Below are positions 8,628 to 17,369 of a stretch of DNA of 64,000 bases, in pieces. Position 1 is the stretch's first letter. Each line of letters opens with the position of its first letter. The notes beneath the pieces are model-generated. The model was not told the origin of the DNA. It worked only from the letters and a program-made list of their open reading frames with translations, and searched no databases. The translations under genes were made by a program, and so were the position numbers. The stretch comes from Ignavibacteriales bacterium. GTDB lineage: Bacteria > Bacteroidota > Ignavibacteria > Ignavibacteriales > Ignavibacteriaceae. Location of the stretch: assembly GCA_015709675.1 (NCBI GenBank), contig CP054182.1:1839448-1903447 (forward strand), written 5' to 3'.

Positions 8628-9701
8628 ATGACAGAACCGGCAGCAGACTCAGCACAGAAAAAAACGGTGCTTAAAGGACTCAACCATCATGAACTTAAGA
8701 CCTGGTTCAGGGAGCAGGGGGAGGCCGCCTTCAGAGGCGATCAGGTTTTTAACTGGATGTATAACCACCGTGTTCTGGAATTTGACCATATGGTCAACCT
8801 TCCGAAAAGTCTTCGCCACAAACTGGAGGAGACCGCAGAAATGCAGACCCTTACTGAGCATCATTCGGTGATTTCCCCTGAATCCGCAACAAAGAAATTT
8901 TTATTCAAGACCAGTGAGGGGAATATTATTGAATCAGTAATCATTCCCGAGGAAAAACGGGTGACCCTTTGTGTCAGCACCCAGGTTGGCTGTCCGCTTG
9001 ACTGCAAATTCTGCGCAACCGGGCTGATGGGGTATAAAAAAAATCTGACCGCGGGTGAGATATTTGACCAGTATCTGATGGCTCAGCGCGGTTATGACCG
9101 GGAGATTACCAACATTGTATATATGGGAATGGGGGAGCCGCTTCTGAATTATAAAAATACGGTGAAGAGTCTGGAGATATTCGGGTCAGAACTTACCACG
9201 GGAATCAGTCTGAGGAAAATAACGGTATCAACTTCTGGTATACCTGCAAAGATAAGGGAACTTGCCGATACCGGCATGAAAGTTAAACTTGCATTTTCAC
9301 TCCACTCCTGCTTTGAAGGAATGCGCAGTAAAATTATGCCTATCAATGATAAATACTCCCTGCATGAAAATCTGGATGCACTGGAATATTACGCTGAAAA
9401 AACCAATACCCGCATCACCTACGAATATGTGATGCTCAAAGGAATAAATGACCGGAAGGAAGATCTGCACGCGCTGATTAAACTGGTGAAAAAAATTCCT
9501 TCAAAGGTGAATATTATTCCTTTTAATTCCCTTGCGCATATGAATCCGGATGGGCTTTCCGCCGAACTTGAACCGACTTCTGAGAGGGATATTCAGATCT
9601 TTGCTGACAAATTGCGGGATAATAATATCACCGTGATGCTAAGAAATACACAGGGTAAAGATATCGCTGCCGCATGCGGACAGCTTGCCGTTAAGTTCTG
9701 A
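8628..9701 (+). CDS. rlmN: Dual-specificity 23S rRNA/tRNA adenine-C2 methyltransferase RlmN
   Basis: A 357-residue radical-SAM enzyme expected to methylate C2 of A2503 in 23S rRNA and A37 in some tRNAs. The radical-SAM motif CPLDCKFC (CxxxCxxC) lies at about residues 124-131, followed by GMGEPLLNY. A conserved C-terminal AACGQL carries the Cys that forms the covalent RNA intermediate. N-terminal helix-hairpin elements (FRGDQVFNWMY) are present. Length is normal. Its stop overlaps the start of the following SpoU methyltransferase by one base (TGATG), so both RNA-modification genes are probably translated together. Confidence 0.96.
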   Translation: MTEPAADSAQKKTVLKGLNHHELKTWFREQGEAAFRGDQVFNWMYNHRVLEFDHMVNLPKSLRHKLEETAEMQTLTEHHSVISPESATKKFLFKTSEGNIIESVIIPEEKRVTLCVSTQVGCPLDCKFCATGLMGYKKNLTAGEIFDQYLMAQRGYDREITNIVYMGMGEPLLNYKNTVKSLEIFGSELTTGISLRKITVSTSGIPAKIRELADTGMKVKLAFSLHSCFEGMRSKIMPINDKYSLHENLDALEYYAEKTNTRITYEYVMLKGINDRKEDLHALIKLVKKIPSKVNIIPFNSLAHMNPDGLSAELEPTSERDIQIFADKLRDNNITVMLRNTQGKDIAAACGQLAVKF

Positions 9702-10252
9702 TGATCAGAAAACTCACTCATGATGAGATTTCTGTAAACCGGCTGAAACCGGATACCCTGGCTGAAGCAAAACGGATGCCTGTTGTGGTTATCGTGGATA
9801 GTGTGCGGAGTATGTATAATACCGGCTCGATGTTCAGGACCTCAGACGGAGCAATGATTGAAAAACTGGTCCTGTGCGGATATACCCCGACTCCTGAAAA
9901 GAAAGAAGTACTTAAAACCGCCCTGGGCTCAACTGAAAGCGTTGCCTGGGAATATATTAAGGATGCAGCCGAAGCAGTGAGAAAATATAAGGCACTCGGC
10001 TACACCGCTGCTGCCCTTGAACTGACAGATACACCGACCAATTATACCTCTCTCACAAAAAACAACTTTCCTTTGGTTTTGGTTGTGGGGAATGAGATTA
10101 CAGGAGTCTCTCAGCAGGTTCTGGATGAGTGCGACATTGCGCTTGAGATTCCGCAGTATGGGATTAAGCAGTCACTTAATGTGGCTGTTGCGTATGGTGT
10201 GGCAGTGTTTGAGCTGCGAAGGGTATTTGATCAATGTACAATGAACAATTAA
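9701..10252 (+). CDS. SpoU/TrmH family RNA 2'-O-methyltransferase
   Basis: A 183-residue SPOUT methyltransferase. All three family motifs are visible: motif 1 around VRSMYNTGSMFRTSDG, motif 2 LVLVVGNEITGVSQQVLDEC, and motif 3 IPQYGIKQSLNVAVAYGVAV, which forms the trefoil knot that binds S-adenosylmethionine. It lacks an N-terminal substrate-binding domain, so the RNA target (tRNA or rRNA) cannot be assigned. It is translationally coupled to rlmN. The last residues (CTMNN) are encoded by a dispersed TGTACA-type repeat, suggesting the original C-terminus was altered. Confidence 0.88.
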   Translation: MIRKLTHDEISVNRLKPDTLAEAKRMPVVVIVDSVRSMYNTGSMFRTSDGAMIEKLVLCGYTPTPEKKEVLKTALGSTESVAWEYIKDAAEAVRKYKALGYTAAALELTDTPTNYTSLTKNNFPLVLVVGNEITGVSQQVLDECDIALEIPQYGIKQSLNVAVAYGVAVFELRRVFDQCTMNN

Positions 10253-10661
10253 CAATGTACATCCAGGATATATCAATATCTGATACCTGAATCGTACAGA
10301 CAGATGATAATCTGTCTCATGATCCGGAATTTTTTAACACAAAGGAAAGAAAGTTTACCGCAGAGCTCGCAAAGAAAATACCACCCCGATGGCCCGTCTA
10401 TAGAAAAGAAAGTCAAGAGAAAACAGTAATCCTGTAAAGAATTTTACAAAATTCAGTCTCTGACTTGGGGTTTCACAAGCCACGTTCTTGAAAATGCCAA
10501 CCAAAATGTACCAACTCAGAGTTTCCCCCTTGGGTTCATGGGTTCTTCAACTGCTTTCTTTATTCGCTTTTACTTTATAAGTTTTTCTATGCGTCTATTT
10601 GAGCCATGCCAATGTTTCAGGCTGCTACGATAAATTCCAGAATTAAACCGGAAGAGGATTA
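10233..10661. other. Gene-free stretch between the SpoU gene and the IS110-like element
   Basis: No coding gene was recognised. The left edge carries a CAATGTACAATG...CAATGTACAT repeat that runs into the end of the upstream gene. The middle contains a low-information stretch around 10330-10390 of the kind left by decayed dispersed repeats. The right edge holds the first copy of the direct repeat that bounds the IS110-like element. Confidence 0.5.
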
Positions 10662-10806
10662 ATCGCGGATATGTGCTATAAAGAAATTATTCTTTTGCAA
10701 CGGGCCATTGTGAATGCTCTCTTCCTTAATACTCTAGTAAGCGTGTTTACTGTCTCCATGAGAATGTTCTTTGCCGGTAAACAGAATGGTATCTAATTGG
10801 ATATGT

Positions 10807-11865
10807 TTACTTCTTGGATTTCACCTTTGTTTTTTTACTGATAAATGGTTTTTCTGTTTTGAGAATGCCAAAAGTAACCCTTGCAACATACCGTGCTACA
10901 GCATTCCTTGCATTGTGCTGGCTTACACCTCTTTTTAGCAGATCCTTGTAAAGAGCCGATAATTCATTCTCACCGTTAATGCAAGTTGAAGCAGCAACCT
11001 TAAATGCCTGTTTGAGGATTCTGCTGTATCGACCTTTCCTGTGCCCGTAAGTCTTTCCTCCGCTCTGTTTAACGTGAGTAACCAATCCGGAGTAGGCAAG
11101 AAATTTTCCAACACTGTCGAAGCGTTTAACATCTATAACCGTTCCGAGGATGGTTACTGCACCAATTATACCGATACCAGGTATGCTCATCAGGTTTTTC
11201 AGAGTTTTGTTTTTCTTACACAGCCCGGTGAAGAGAACTTCAAAATCCTTCTTCTGCTTCTCATACTGCTGAATATCTTCTTCCAGTTGGTTGAGGATAA
11301 ACTTTGTACTTTCTTTCTCTGCTTTAGAAAGATTCCGGGTTTTCCGGGAAAGTCCGTCCTGCCCAAGAAATGCTGTTTTCTGATTCTGGAGCCTTACCCC
11401 TCGTTTTATCAGATCACTGTAAGCGCTGATATATTTTCGCAACTCAAATTCTTCTTTCTTTGCATGGTAAGTTTCCTTGAGCATGCCGTTATAAAGCAAG
11501 GTGCTGAGTTTTTGAGCATCAATAGGATCAGTCTTTGGCCCCTGGGTTAACAGTCGGTTCTGATAAGGATCACAGATAACCACTTTTGCAGCGTAATCGT
11601 ACAAATTGACAAAGAGCCAGTGAGCCGGAGAGCTTTCCTCTAAGGCAATAATGGTTTTACCGGACAGACTCTTGAGCAGTTGCTGAAGCTGCTTCAGAGA
11701 GCTTGGGTGCTCGGTTACCCGGATACGGTTCTGATAGGGTGCTCTTATCATTGCAATTGCCATGGTGCTTTGCGACCAGTCAACGGCAAGATAATTATCG
11801 TATCCTGCATATTTGTTGACCACTGAATAACTTTTGCCGGTCAGTTGTTTTTTTATAAGTTTCAT
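10807..11865 (-). CDS. IS110-family transposase (DEDD recombinase)
   Basis: A 352-residue, apparently intact transposase. The N-terminal RuvC-like domain has the expected acidic residues in AVDWS (about residue 29), IALEES (about 97) and DPIDAQKL (about 135). A coiled helical middle follows (about 150-215). The C-terminal transposase_20 domain starts at LMSIPGIG and includes FLAYSGLVTHVKQSGGK, where the Ser of QSG fits the conserved nucleophile. An AAGGA box precedes the ATG. Related enzymes are guided by a bridge RNA encoded in the element's noncoding end. The gene is uninterrupted, so the element may still be mobile. Confidence 0.92.
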   Translation of the reverse strand: MKLIKKQLTGKSYSVVNKYAGYDNYLAVDWSQSTMAIAMIRAPYQNRIRVTEHPSSLKQLQQLLKSLSGKTIIALEESSPAHWLFVNLYDYAAKVVICDPYQNRLLTQGPKTDPIDAQKLSTLLYNGMLKETYHAKKEEFELRKYISAYSDLIKRGVRLQNQKTAFLGQDGLSRKTRNLSKAEKESTKFILNQLEEDIQQYEKQKKDFEVLFTGLCKKNKTLKNLMSIPGIGIIGAVTILGTVIDVKRFDSVGKFLAYSGLVTHVKQSGGKTYGHRKGRYSRILKQAFKVAASTCINGENELSALYKDLLKRGVSQHNARNAVARYVARVTFGILKTEKPFISKKTKVKSKK

Positions 11866-11972
11866 GAGCGGTTTCCTTAGTTTAATGAGATGTCAACTGT
11901 TATGGTGAATAAAATTCACTTTTACTACACCTTAAATTAAGTGAAACCGCTTTTCTAATTTATCGCGGATAT
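11866..11972 (-). ncRNA. Candidate IS110 bridge-RNA region
   Basis: The noncoding end upstream of the transposase folds on the minus strand. AGCGGTTTC (near 11950) pairs with GAAACCGCT just before the start codon, extended by TTAAT/ATTAA. This encloses a GTGAAT-TTT-ATTCAC hairpin. In IS110-group elements the bridge RNA lies at this position, but the region is only about 100 bases, shorter than described bridge RNAs. The 145-base 3' flank (10662-10806) is the alternative, as in the IS1111 group. No guide loops have been matched here. Confidence 0.4.
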
Positions 11973-12119
11973 TAAACAGATGCAAAAGCAGCGCGGATTT
12001 TCGCTGGTTGGAAATGAATGAAGCTTTACCATAATAAGCTCCCGAAACTTTTCTATTTTCTGCTTAAACCCCACCGTCCTCAGTGTCCCCACCATCCCCG
12101 GAAATGCAGCTTTCTTTCA

Positions 12120-12716
12120 CTAAGACCTTGCGAATTTAATCAGAGGTGTGATATCTTCTCTGTCTGCCGACCTGAGAGCATCAAGATATACTGTTCGTGC
12201 GGTTCCTTGTGCGATCAAATCTTTCGCTCCCCAGGAAAATACCGGTTCATCGTATATCTTGTTGATGATTATATCTGCCATGAGCCGGCTGTGCCTGCCG
12301 TTTCCATTCGGAAAACAATGTATAGAAACCAGGCGATGTTTGAATCTGACCGCTGTTTCATCGGGAGTGAATGTCTTATGCTCATACCAGAATTTGACAT
12401 CATCAAGCAGTTTGCGCATTTCCGTTGCAATCTGCCACTTATCCACCCCGATGTTTTTATTTGTTTCACGGTATGATCCGGCCCAATTCCAAACTTCTCC
12501 ATACATCCTCCTGTGCAGTTCCCGGGTGAATGCCTCGCTAAAAACATGATCAGGCCTGAATGAACGATTTAAGGACCAAAGCATTGCCTGCATGATATTT
12601 CTATGTTCAAACTCATCAAGCTCGCCTCTTGTTGAAATTGAAGGGATTAACAAACCCTCTTTCTCATCCTCATCAAGCGGAGTCTGACCATGAAGGGTGT
12701 TGAAATCTAATCCCAT
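12120..12716 (-). CDS. Mobile mystery protein B, Fic/DOC-type
   Basis: A 198-residue Fic-fold protein matching the 'mobile mystery protein B' family, which is always paired with protein A, as here. The Fic core motif is at about residue 145-160: HCFPNGNGRHSR. Compared with canonical HxFx(D/E)GNGRxxR, the acidic metal-binding residue is Asn, so AMP transfer may be absent or altered. Upstream MYGEVWNWAGSYR is the typical Fic strand-helix region. The start overlaps the protein A gene by ten bases. The function of the pair is unknown; a toxin-antitoxin-like or mobile-element role is only inference. Confidence 0.85.
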   Translation of the reverse strand: MGLDFNTLHGQTPLDEDEKEGLLIPSISTRGELDEFEHRNIMQAMLWSLNRSFRPDHVFSEAFTRELHRRMYGEVWNWAGSYRETNKNIGVDKWQIATEMRKLLDDVKFWYEHKTFTPDETAVRFKHRLVSIHCFPNGNGRHSRLMADIIINKIYDEPVFSWGAKDLIAQGTARTVYLDALRSADREDITPLIKFARS

Positions 12717-13165
12717 AGCGCTTTTGGCAATTCCCGTTTAATCTGTTCCGAACTTTCACGTATAGCATTTTGCATTTGCTCAGATGAAATACCCTGTCCC
12801 TCAAGCTGCATAGTTACAGAAGTCCGCTGAACAATTTCAAGGGCAAGTTCCTTAGATCGCCGGTCAATCAGATCATTAATTGAGTTATCAATGGGAATAA
12901 ATCCGTAGACCAGTTCCATGTTAAGAGCTTTGGCGGCTTCCCGGAGAGTCCTGATGCTTACGGACCCTTCACTCTCTCTGGCTTCCATATCCACCACCCC
13001 CTGACGTGTAATGGCGAGTTTCTTGCCAAGCTGACTGGCACTCATCCCAAGTGCATTGCGGATTGCATGAATCCATCCTTTTTCTGGAAAATTCACTTTT
13101 CTCAGCACAGATAATGTCTGCAATTTCTGATTAAGGTGCTGAATTTGAATTGATCTTTTATTCAT
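12707..13165 (-). CDS. Mobile mystery protein A, HTH regulator
   Basis: A 152-residue protein from the ATG at 13165. The frame stays open to a TTG at 13192, but the ATG is the more ordinary start. A Cro/XRE-type helix-turn-helix sits at about residues 33-90: IRNALGMSASQLGKKLAITR then GVVDMEARESEGSVSIRTLREAA. The C-terminal helical part (SKELALEIVQRTSVTMQ) is characteristic of the mobile mystery A family. It is co-transcribed with and overlaps the Fic partner. Three dyads upstream (13206-13278) are plausible binding sites for this protein, implying autoregulation. Confidence 0.85.
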   Translation of the reverse strand: MNKRSIQIQHLNQKLQTLSVLRKVNFPEKGWIHAIRNALGMSASQLGKKLAITRQGVVDMEARESEGSVSIRTLREAAKALNMELVYGFIPIDNSINDLIDRRSKELALEIVQRTSVTMQLEGQGISSEQMQNAIRESSEQIKRELPKALWD

Positions 13166-13205
13166 TTTGAGTACGCGTAAAAATATAGCCAAAATGTAAA
13201 GTAAT

Positions 13206-13286
13206 AACTTGACAAAAGCAAGTTAAAAAGACAAGTGATAGCTTGTCAAATATTATAAGAAAAGCAAGTTATAGCTTGTCAAATAT
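13206..13286 (-). promoter_or_regulatory. Promoter with three CAAG/CTTG operator dyads for the mobile mystery operon
   Basis: Three related dyads lie upstream of the A gene: AACTTG-N7-CAAGTT (13206-13224), GACAAG-N6-CTTGTC (13230-13247) and CAAG-N6-CTTG (13265-13278). GCTTGTCAAATAT is directly repeated at 13241-13253 and 13274-13286. On the minus strand TTGACA (13282-13277) and TATAAT (13257-13252) make a promoter with a 19-base spacer, so dyads overlap the -35 and the start region. This is a repressor layout; the A-protein HTH is the likely binder. Confidence 0.65.
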
Positions 13287-13306
13287 CCTGGATTCTGGGT
13301 TGGCTT

Positions 13307-13984
13307 TTAAATTTTCTTAAAACCCTCGCTAAGCCGGTCGGTGAAAAATTCTTCGCCGTTATCCTTGGTGTGGATAACCAACAGCCCGGCACGGACCATT
13401 TTGACCAGTGTGCGGGAAGCACGGCGGTGGGAGATATTGCATTTTTCGCTGAAGGACTGTACGGAGATGTAGGCATTTTTACTGAGAAGATCAAATGCCT
13501 TTTTTTCAAGATCCCCGATGGTGTATTTGATAAGCGGCTTGCCGGAAATTTCAGCTCTCATGATGCGGAGCATTTCCTTGCTGGCGGGTATGCTCTTATC
13601 CTCAACCCGGATATATACCTGTGCAGTCAGTATATCTAGTTCATCTTTATAATCGGTAATACGGTGAGGTTTAAACGGGGACTCTTCAATTTCCGCAACG
13701 ACCAGTTCTTTGCCGTCTATTTCAAAATAATGGATTTCATGGGCAATGGGAGGGGTGCAGTATTTTTCTGCTGCTTCGGTGATCATGCTGCTTTCACTCT
13801 TTTCGCTTTCGACACCGATGACACGTTTATTGTCATCCACCCCGAATATCATATAGCCCCCTTTTGTGTTGGCAAAGGCAATCATCTCTTTGGCGATTTT
13901 TTCAGGGCTGGAAAATTTCTGCTTGAACTCTATATAGAGATTCTCCCCCTCCTCTATCATATCAAGAAGGTCAATCCGTCTCAT
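13307..13984 (-). CDS. AlbA_2 (Schlafen-like) DNA-binding domain protein with C-terminal wHTH
   Basis: A 225-residue protein. Residues 12-130 match the AlbA_2 domain: ENLYIEFKQKFSSPEKIAKEMIAFANTKGG is its opening and YMIFGVDDNKRVIGV its glycine-rich strand pair; PFKPHR and VYIRVEDKSIPAS complete it. A winged helix follows at about 155-220 (SVQSFSEKCNISHRRASRTL). Many relatives are transcription regulators, and no ATPase domain is attached here. The start overlaps the mtgA stop by four bases (ATGA), so it belongs to the mtgA transcript; its target is unknown. Confidence 0.8.
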   Translation of the reverse strand: MRRIDLLDMIEEGENLYIEFKQKFSSPEKIAKEMIAFANTKGGYMIFGVDDNKRVIGVESEKSESSMITEAAEKYCTPPIAHEIHYFEIDGKELVVAEIEESPFKPHRITDYKDELDILTAQVYIRVEDKSIPASKEMLRIMRAEISGKPLIKYTIGDLEKKAFDLLSKNAYISVQSFSEKCNISHRRASRTLVKMVRAGLLVIHTKDNGEEFFTDRLSEGFKKI

Positions 13985-14706
13985 TTCTCCGGAAAGAGAA
14001 CAACTGAATTATATCTGCCCCTGATAATGCCTGCCCTGCGGGTGACATACCGGGAGTTTTCATTCGGCTTGTAGCGCAGGGGAGCAGGTATTACCGCTGC
14101 CATTCTTGATGCCTGATTTACATTCAGATTTGCTGCATCTGTGTCAAAATAGATATTGGCCGCTTTCTCTGCACCGAAGATACCGTCGCCCCATTCAATA
14201 ATGTTGACGTAGTTTTTCATGATGCCTTGTTTGGAGACTTCCTTTTCCATCCTTGCAGTTACCATCAGCTCTTTTACTTTTCTGATAACGCTTCTGTTTG
14301 TGGTGAAGTAGGCATTTTTTGCAAGCTGCATGGTTATGGTGCTTCCGCCGCGTTTCCGTTTGGAGCTGCGTTTGTTTCCTTTCATCGAAAGCTCAAGCTG
14401 ATTCCAGTCAATGCCGCGGTGGACAAAGAACGCGTCATCTTCCATTGCGATAATGGATTTAAGGAGAACAGGACTTATATCAGCAAGCGAAGTTCTGCTT
14501 TGAGAAGGATAATAGAGGAGAAAGTTTTCAGCCGCACGCTGATCCATGAGAGAGGAAATCCGGATGGTATGGAAATCGAGGAACGGCACCTGAAATACCG
14601 GAATGGCTGAATAGAAAATAAGAAGCAGATAGAGCAGGATAGTTTTGATCCTGTGTTTTTTATAATACTCCCTTAGCCGGTCCCAGCATTCAGTAAGTTC
14701 AAACAT
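13981..14706 (-). CDS. mtgA: Monofunctional peptidoglycan glycosyltransferase MtgA
   Basis: A 241-residue membrane-anchored enzyme that polymerises lipid II into glycan strands. One N-terminal transmembrane helix (about residues 20-40) is followed by a complete GT51 domain. Motif 1 is AMEDDAFFVHRGID with the catalytic Glu; motif 2 is GGSTITMQLAKN; motif 3 carries RKVKELMVTARMEK, and NIIEWGDGIFG is motif 4. No transpeptidase domain follows, so it is monofunctional. It lies nine bases after a TPR lipoprotein gene and overlaps the AlbA_2 gene. Confidence 0.93.
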   Translation of the reverse strand: MFELTECWDRLREYYKKHRIKTILLYLLLIFYSAIPVFQVPFLDFHTIRISSLMDQRAAENFLLYYPSQSRTSLADISPVLLKSIIAMEDDAFFVHRGIDWNQLELSMKGNKRSSKRKRGGSTITMQLAKNAYFTTNRSVIRKVKELMVTARMEKEVSKQGIMKNYVNIIEWGDGIFGAEKAANIYFDTDAANLNVNQASRMAAVIPAPLRYKPNENSRYVTRRAGIIRGRYNSVVLFPEK

Positions 14707-14715
14707 CGGATGTGA

Positions 14716-16923
14716 TCAGCCGCTCAGACGACAGAGTAACCGGAAAGACGGATAATTATAGCGGGTACCGACCGGAGAATTTAACTGAAGCTGCCACTGA
14801 TTGCTCCGGTATATAAAGGCCTGTTCCCCGGTCTTCTTTTCAGGATCTTCACCGCTTTCTTCTTCCTTTTTCTCCTCATCCTGCTCTTCTTTCATTTCTT
14901 CAGGAGCGGCTTCCGGTTTTTGGGGAGTAATCACTGAGTCCTTTTTAACAGGTTCTTTCAGGCGGTTGAGTGAATCCTGCACCTGCTGGCGTATCCGTTC
15001 CTTTTCGCTGCGGACAAACTGAACGGCCGGTGTTACTTTCTGTGCATACGGTGACGCCGGATATTTCGCGATGAGCGAATCATAGACCGTCAGAGCTGAA
15101 TCGGGTTTTTTCATTTCCCGTTCGAGGATAAATCCGTATGTATATAATGATTTGGAAGCCAGCGGAGATTCCGGATACGTGCTGAAAATCTTATAAAGCT
15201 GCTGAAGGGCATCCTGATACTTGCCCCCGAGAAAATGTTCCTCAGCGGCAACATAGATCTCTTTTGCAGGATCAAAATCAAAATCAATAACCGGCTTGCC
15301 GATCTTCGGGGCTATGATGTTAATGATTTTGTCCTCAGTAAAGGTGCTGTATATATAACGGTAGATACTGTCCGCTGAAATTGAATCACCATCCACCAGA
15401 TGGCAGCCGGCCAGGGCATAAAGAACCTGCGGAGCATAGGGGTTTTTCGGGTATTCGTCAAGAATCTGGCGGTAATAGTAAAACGCGGAATCTATGATGT
15501 TAAAGTCGTTAAAAAAGAGATTGCCAAGATCAAATGCTGACCGGGCTGCAACCACCATCAGTGAGTCACCCGAGAGGATTGGTCTGACAGGGGGGATACC
15601 CTGTTTCTGGCCGGGTTTAACGGTCACCGGTTTAACGGGCTCATTTAATTCAGGTTCAATCGTTCTCTCCCGTTCTCGCGGCTGTGTTGTAGTGGGATTA
15701 ACGTTTGGATCAGTAGTCTCAGTCTCTGCAGTTGAGTCTGCTGAGGCATAAAAGGCGATTGAGTCCGTTACAAATGCCGCGGAATCGGTGGCGTAGAGAA
15801 AGTTCCTCTGATTAAGTCGGTGATTGTTTCTTAGTGTTATATATTTATTAAAAAGATCAGCTTTAAACCGGATGAGAGGGAGATATTCCACAGTGGCAGT
15901 TGAACTGAGTGCCTTGCTGTAATAAACGGCGGCGCTGTCATAATTTGCTAAGCTGTTTTCGTAGAGGTACCCTATTTCATAACGGATATTGCCGAGCTGA
16001 ACTGATTGTGCATAAGCGGTATCAGCTTCATAAAAAACGGCCAGAGCCCGTTCTTTCTGTCCGAGCTCCGAGTAGGTTTTACCCATCTCAAGATCTATAT
16101 AATCATATTTATCCGAGTATTTAACTTCACCGCGCAATTCAAGAAGTGCACGGAGGGCATCTGTAGGGCGGTCAAGATTTCTGAGGGCTGCGGCATAGCG
16201 GATAAGAGAGTTAATTTCGAACTCATAAACCGGTTCAAAGTCGAGCACCCGCTTATACGAATCGGCTGAATTGGTAAAATCTCCGCGCTGGAAATAGATA
16301 TCACCCATCTTGTAAAGCACTTCAGCATTAAGAACGTCATCTTCCGAGAACTTTACGAGTTCATTGGCTGCCTTAAATGCTTCATCATAGTTTTCAATGG
16401 AGATAAGGTACTTTAACTCTTCAAAATTGGCTGCTGCAAGTATTTCGTCTTCTGTTTCAGGGTCTGCTTTAAGTCCGTTGAGCAGATCAAGCGCCTGTGT
16501 ATAATTTTTTTGCTGCATCTGTGTTTTAGCCAGCCAGAGTTTCGCTTCAGGAATCAGGTCGGATGATTCACCCATCGCGATCAGTTCCTCAAACTTTCTC
16601 ATTGCCTTAATATATACCTTCTGATAATAGAAGGATTTTCCTATCATCAGAAGTGCATCATCAACAAATGAACTTTGAGCATCAAACTGGAGGATGCGTG
16701 AGCATTTTTCAATTACCTTGGTCAGACTGGTATTGGCTGAGGAAGGAATCTGCGGTTCAAGCAGAGCAAGGTTGTCTTTCTTCTGCTCTTTGATAACGGT
16801 TTCCGCCTGCTCAAATGCCAGGCTTGCGTTATAATAGAGATTAAAATATGCCGTAAAATCATACCAGACTGAACAGCCGGGCACGGCCAGCAGAAGAACA
16901 AAAAGGACTAAGGATTTTTTCAA
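14716..16923 (-). CDS. TPR-repeat lipoprotein, possibly SprE/PorW-like
   Basis: A 735-residue protein with a lipoprotein signal (MKKSLVLFVLLLAVPGC, lipobox Cys at 17), then YFNLYYNASLAFEQAE and about ten TPR-type helical repeats spread over residues 60-350 and 470-650 (for example ALYKMGDIYFQRGDFTNSADSY-like units). A linker rich in Thr, Pro and Arg separates the two TPR blocks (about 385-445), and a Lys/Glu-rich segment (about 660-700) precedes the C-terminus. A TPR lipoprotein starting with an FNxYYN motif recalls SprE/PorW of the type IX secretion system, but this is a resemblance only. Confidence 0.6.
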   Translation of the reverse strand: MKKSLVLFVLLLAVPGCSVWYDFTAYFNLYYNASLAFEQAETVIKEQKKDNLALLEPQIPSSANTSLTKVIEKCSRILQFDAQSSFVDDALLMIGKSFYYQKVYIKAMRKFEELIAMGESSDLIPEAKLWLAKTQMQQKNYTQALDLLNGLKADPETEDEILAAANFEELKYLISIENYDEAFKAANELVKFSEDDVLNAEVLYKMGDIYFQRGDFTNSADSYKRVLDFEPVYEFEINSLIRYAAALRNLDRPTDALRALLELRGEVKYSDKYDYIDLEMGKTYSELGQKERALAVFYEADTAYAQSVQLGNIRYEIGYLYENSLANYDSAAVYYSKALSSTATVEYLPLIRFKADLFNKYITLRNNHRLNQRNFLYATDSAAFVTDSIAFYASADSTAETETTDPNVNPTTTQPRERERTIEPELNEPVKPVTVKPGQKQGIPPVRPILSGDSLMVVAARSAFDLGNLFFNDFNIIDSAFYYYRQILDEYPKNPYAPQVLYALAGCHLVDGDSISADSIYRYIYSTFTEDKIINIIAPKIGKPVIDFDFDPAKEIYVAAEEHFLGGKYQDALQQLYKIFSTYPESPLASKSLYTYGFILEREMKKPDSALTVYDSLIAKYPASPYAQKVTPAVQFVRSEKERIRQQVQDSLNRLKEPVKKDSVITPQKPEAAPEEMKEEQDEEKKEEESGEDPEKKTGEQAFIYRSNQWQLQLNSPVGTRYNYPSFRLLCRLSG

Positions 16924-16995
16924 ATTTCTCTGAATTCCGGAAATAAAAGGTTTAAAATAAAAGAACCCTCATGAGCAGGAAAGGTAATAAAGCGG

Positions 16996-17358
<363 letters not shown>

Positions 17359-17369
17359 TTAAACCGGAG

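Larger units (their letters stand above)
10662..11972 (-). mobile_element. IS110-family insertion sequence bounded by 11-bp direct repeat
   Basis: One transposase gene lies between two identical copies of ATCGCGGATAT (10662-10672 and 11962-11972), 1300 bases apart, a normal size for an IS110 element. IS110 elements generally lack terminal inverted repeats and recombine at short sequences shared with the target, which fits. The noncoding flanks are about 134 bases downstream and 96 bases upstream of the transposase. The exact recombination point within the repeat cannot be placed. Confidence 0.7.

Noticed and set aside
13206-13286. Repeated CTTGTCAAATAT units resembling a short CRISPR array
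   Set aside because: Only two to three copies with uneven spacing, and they overlap a promoter before an HTH gene, so operator dyads fit better.
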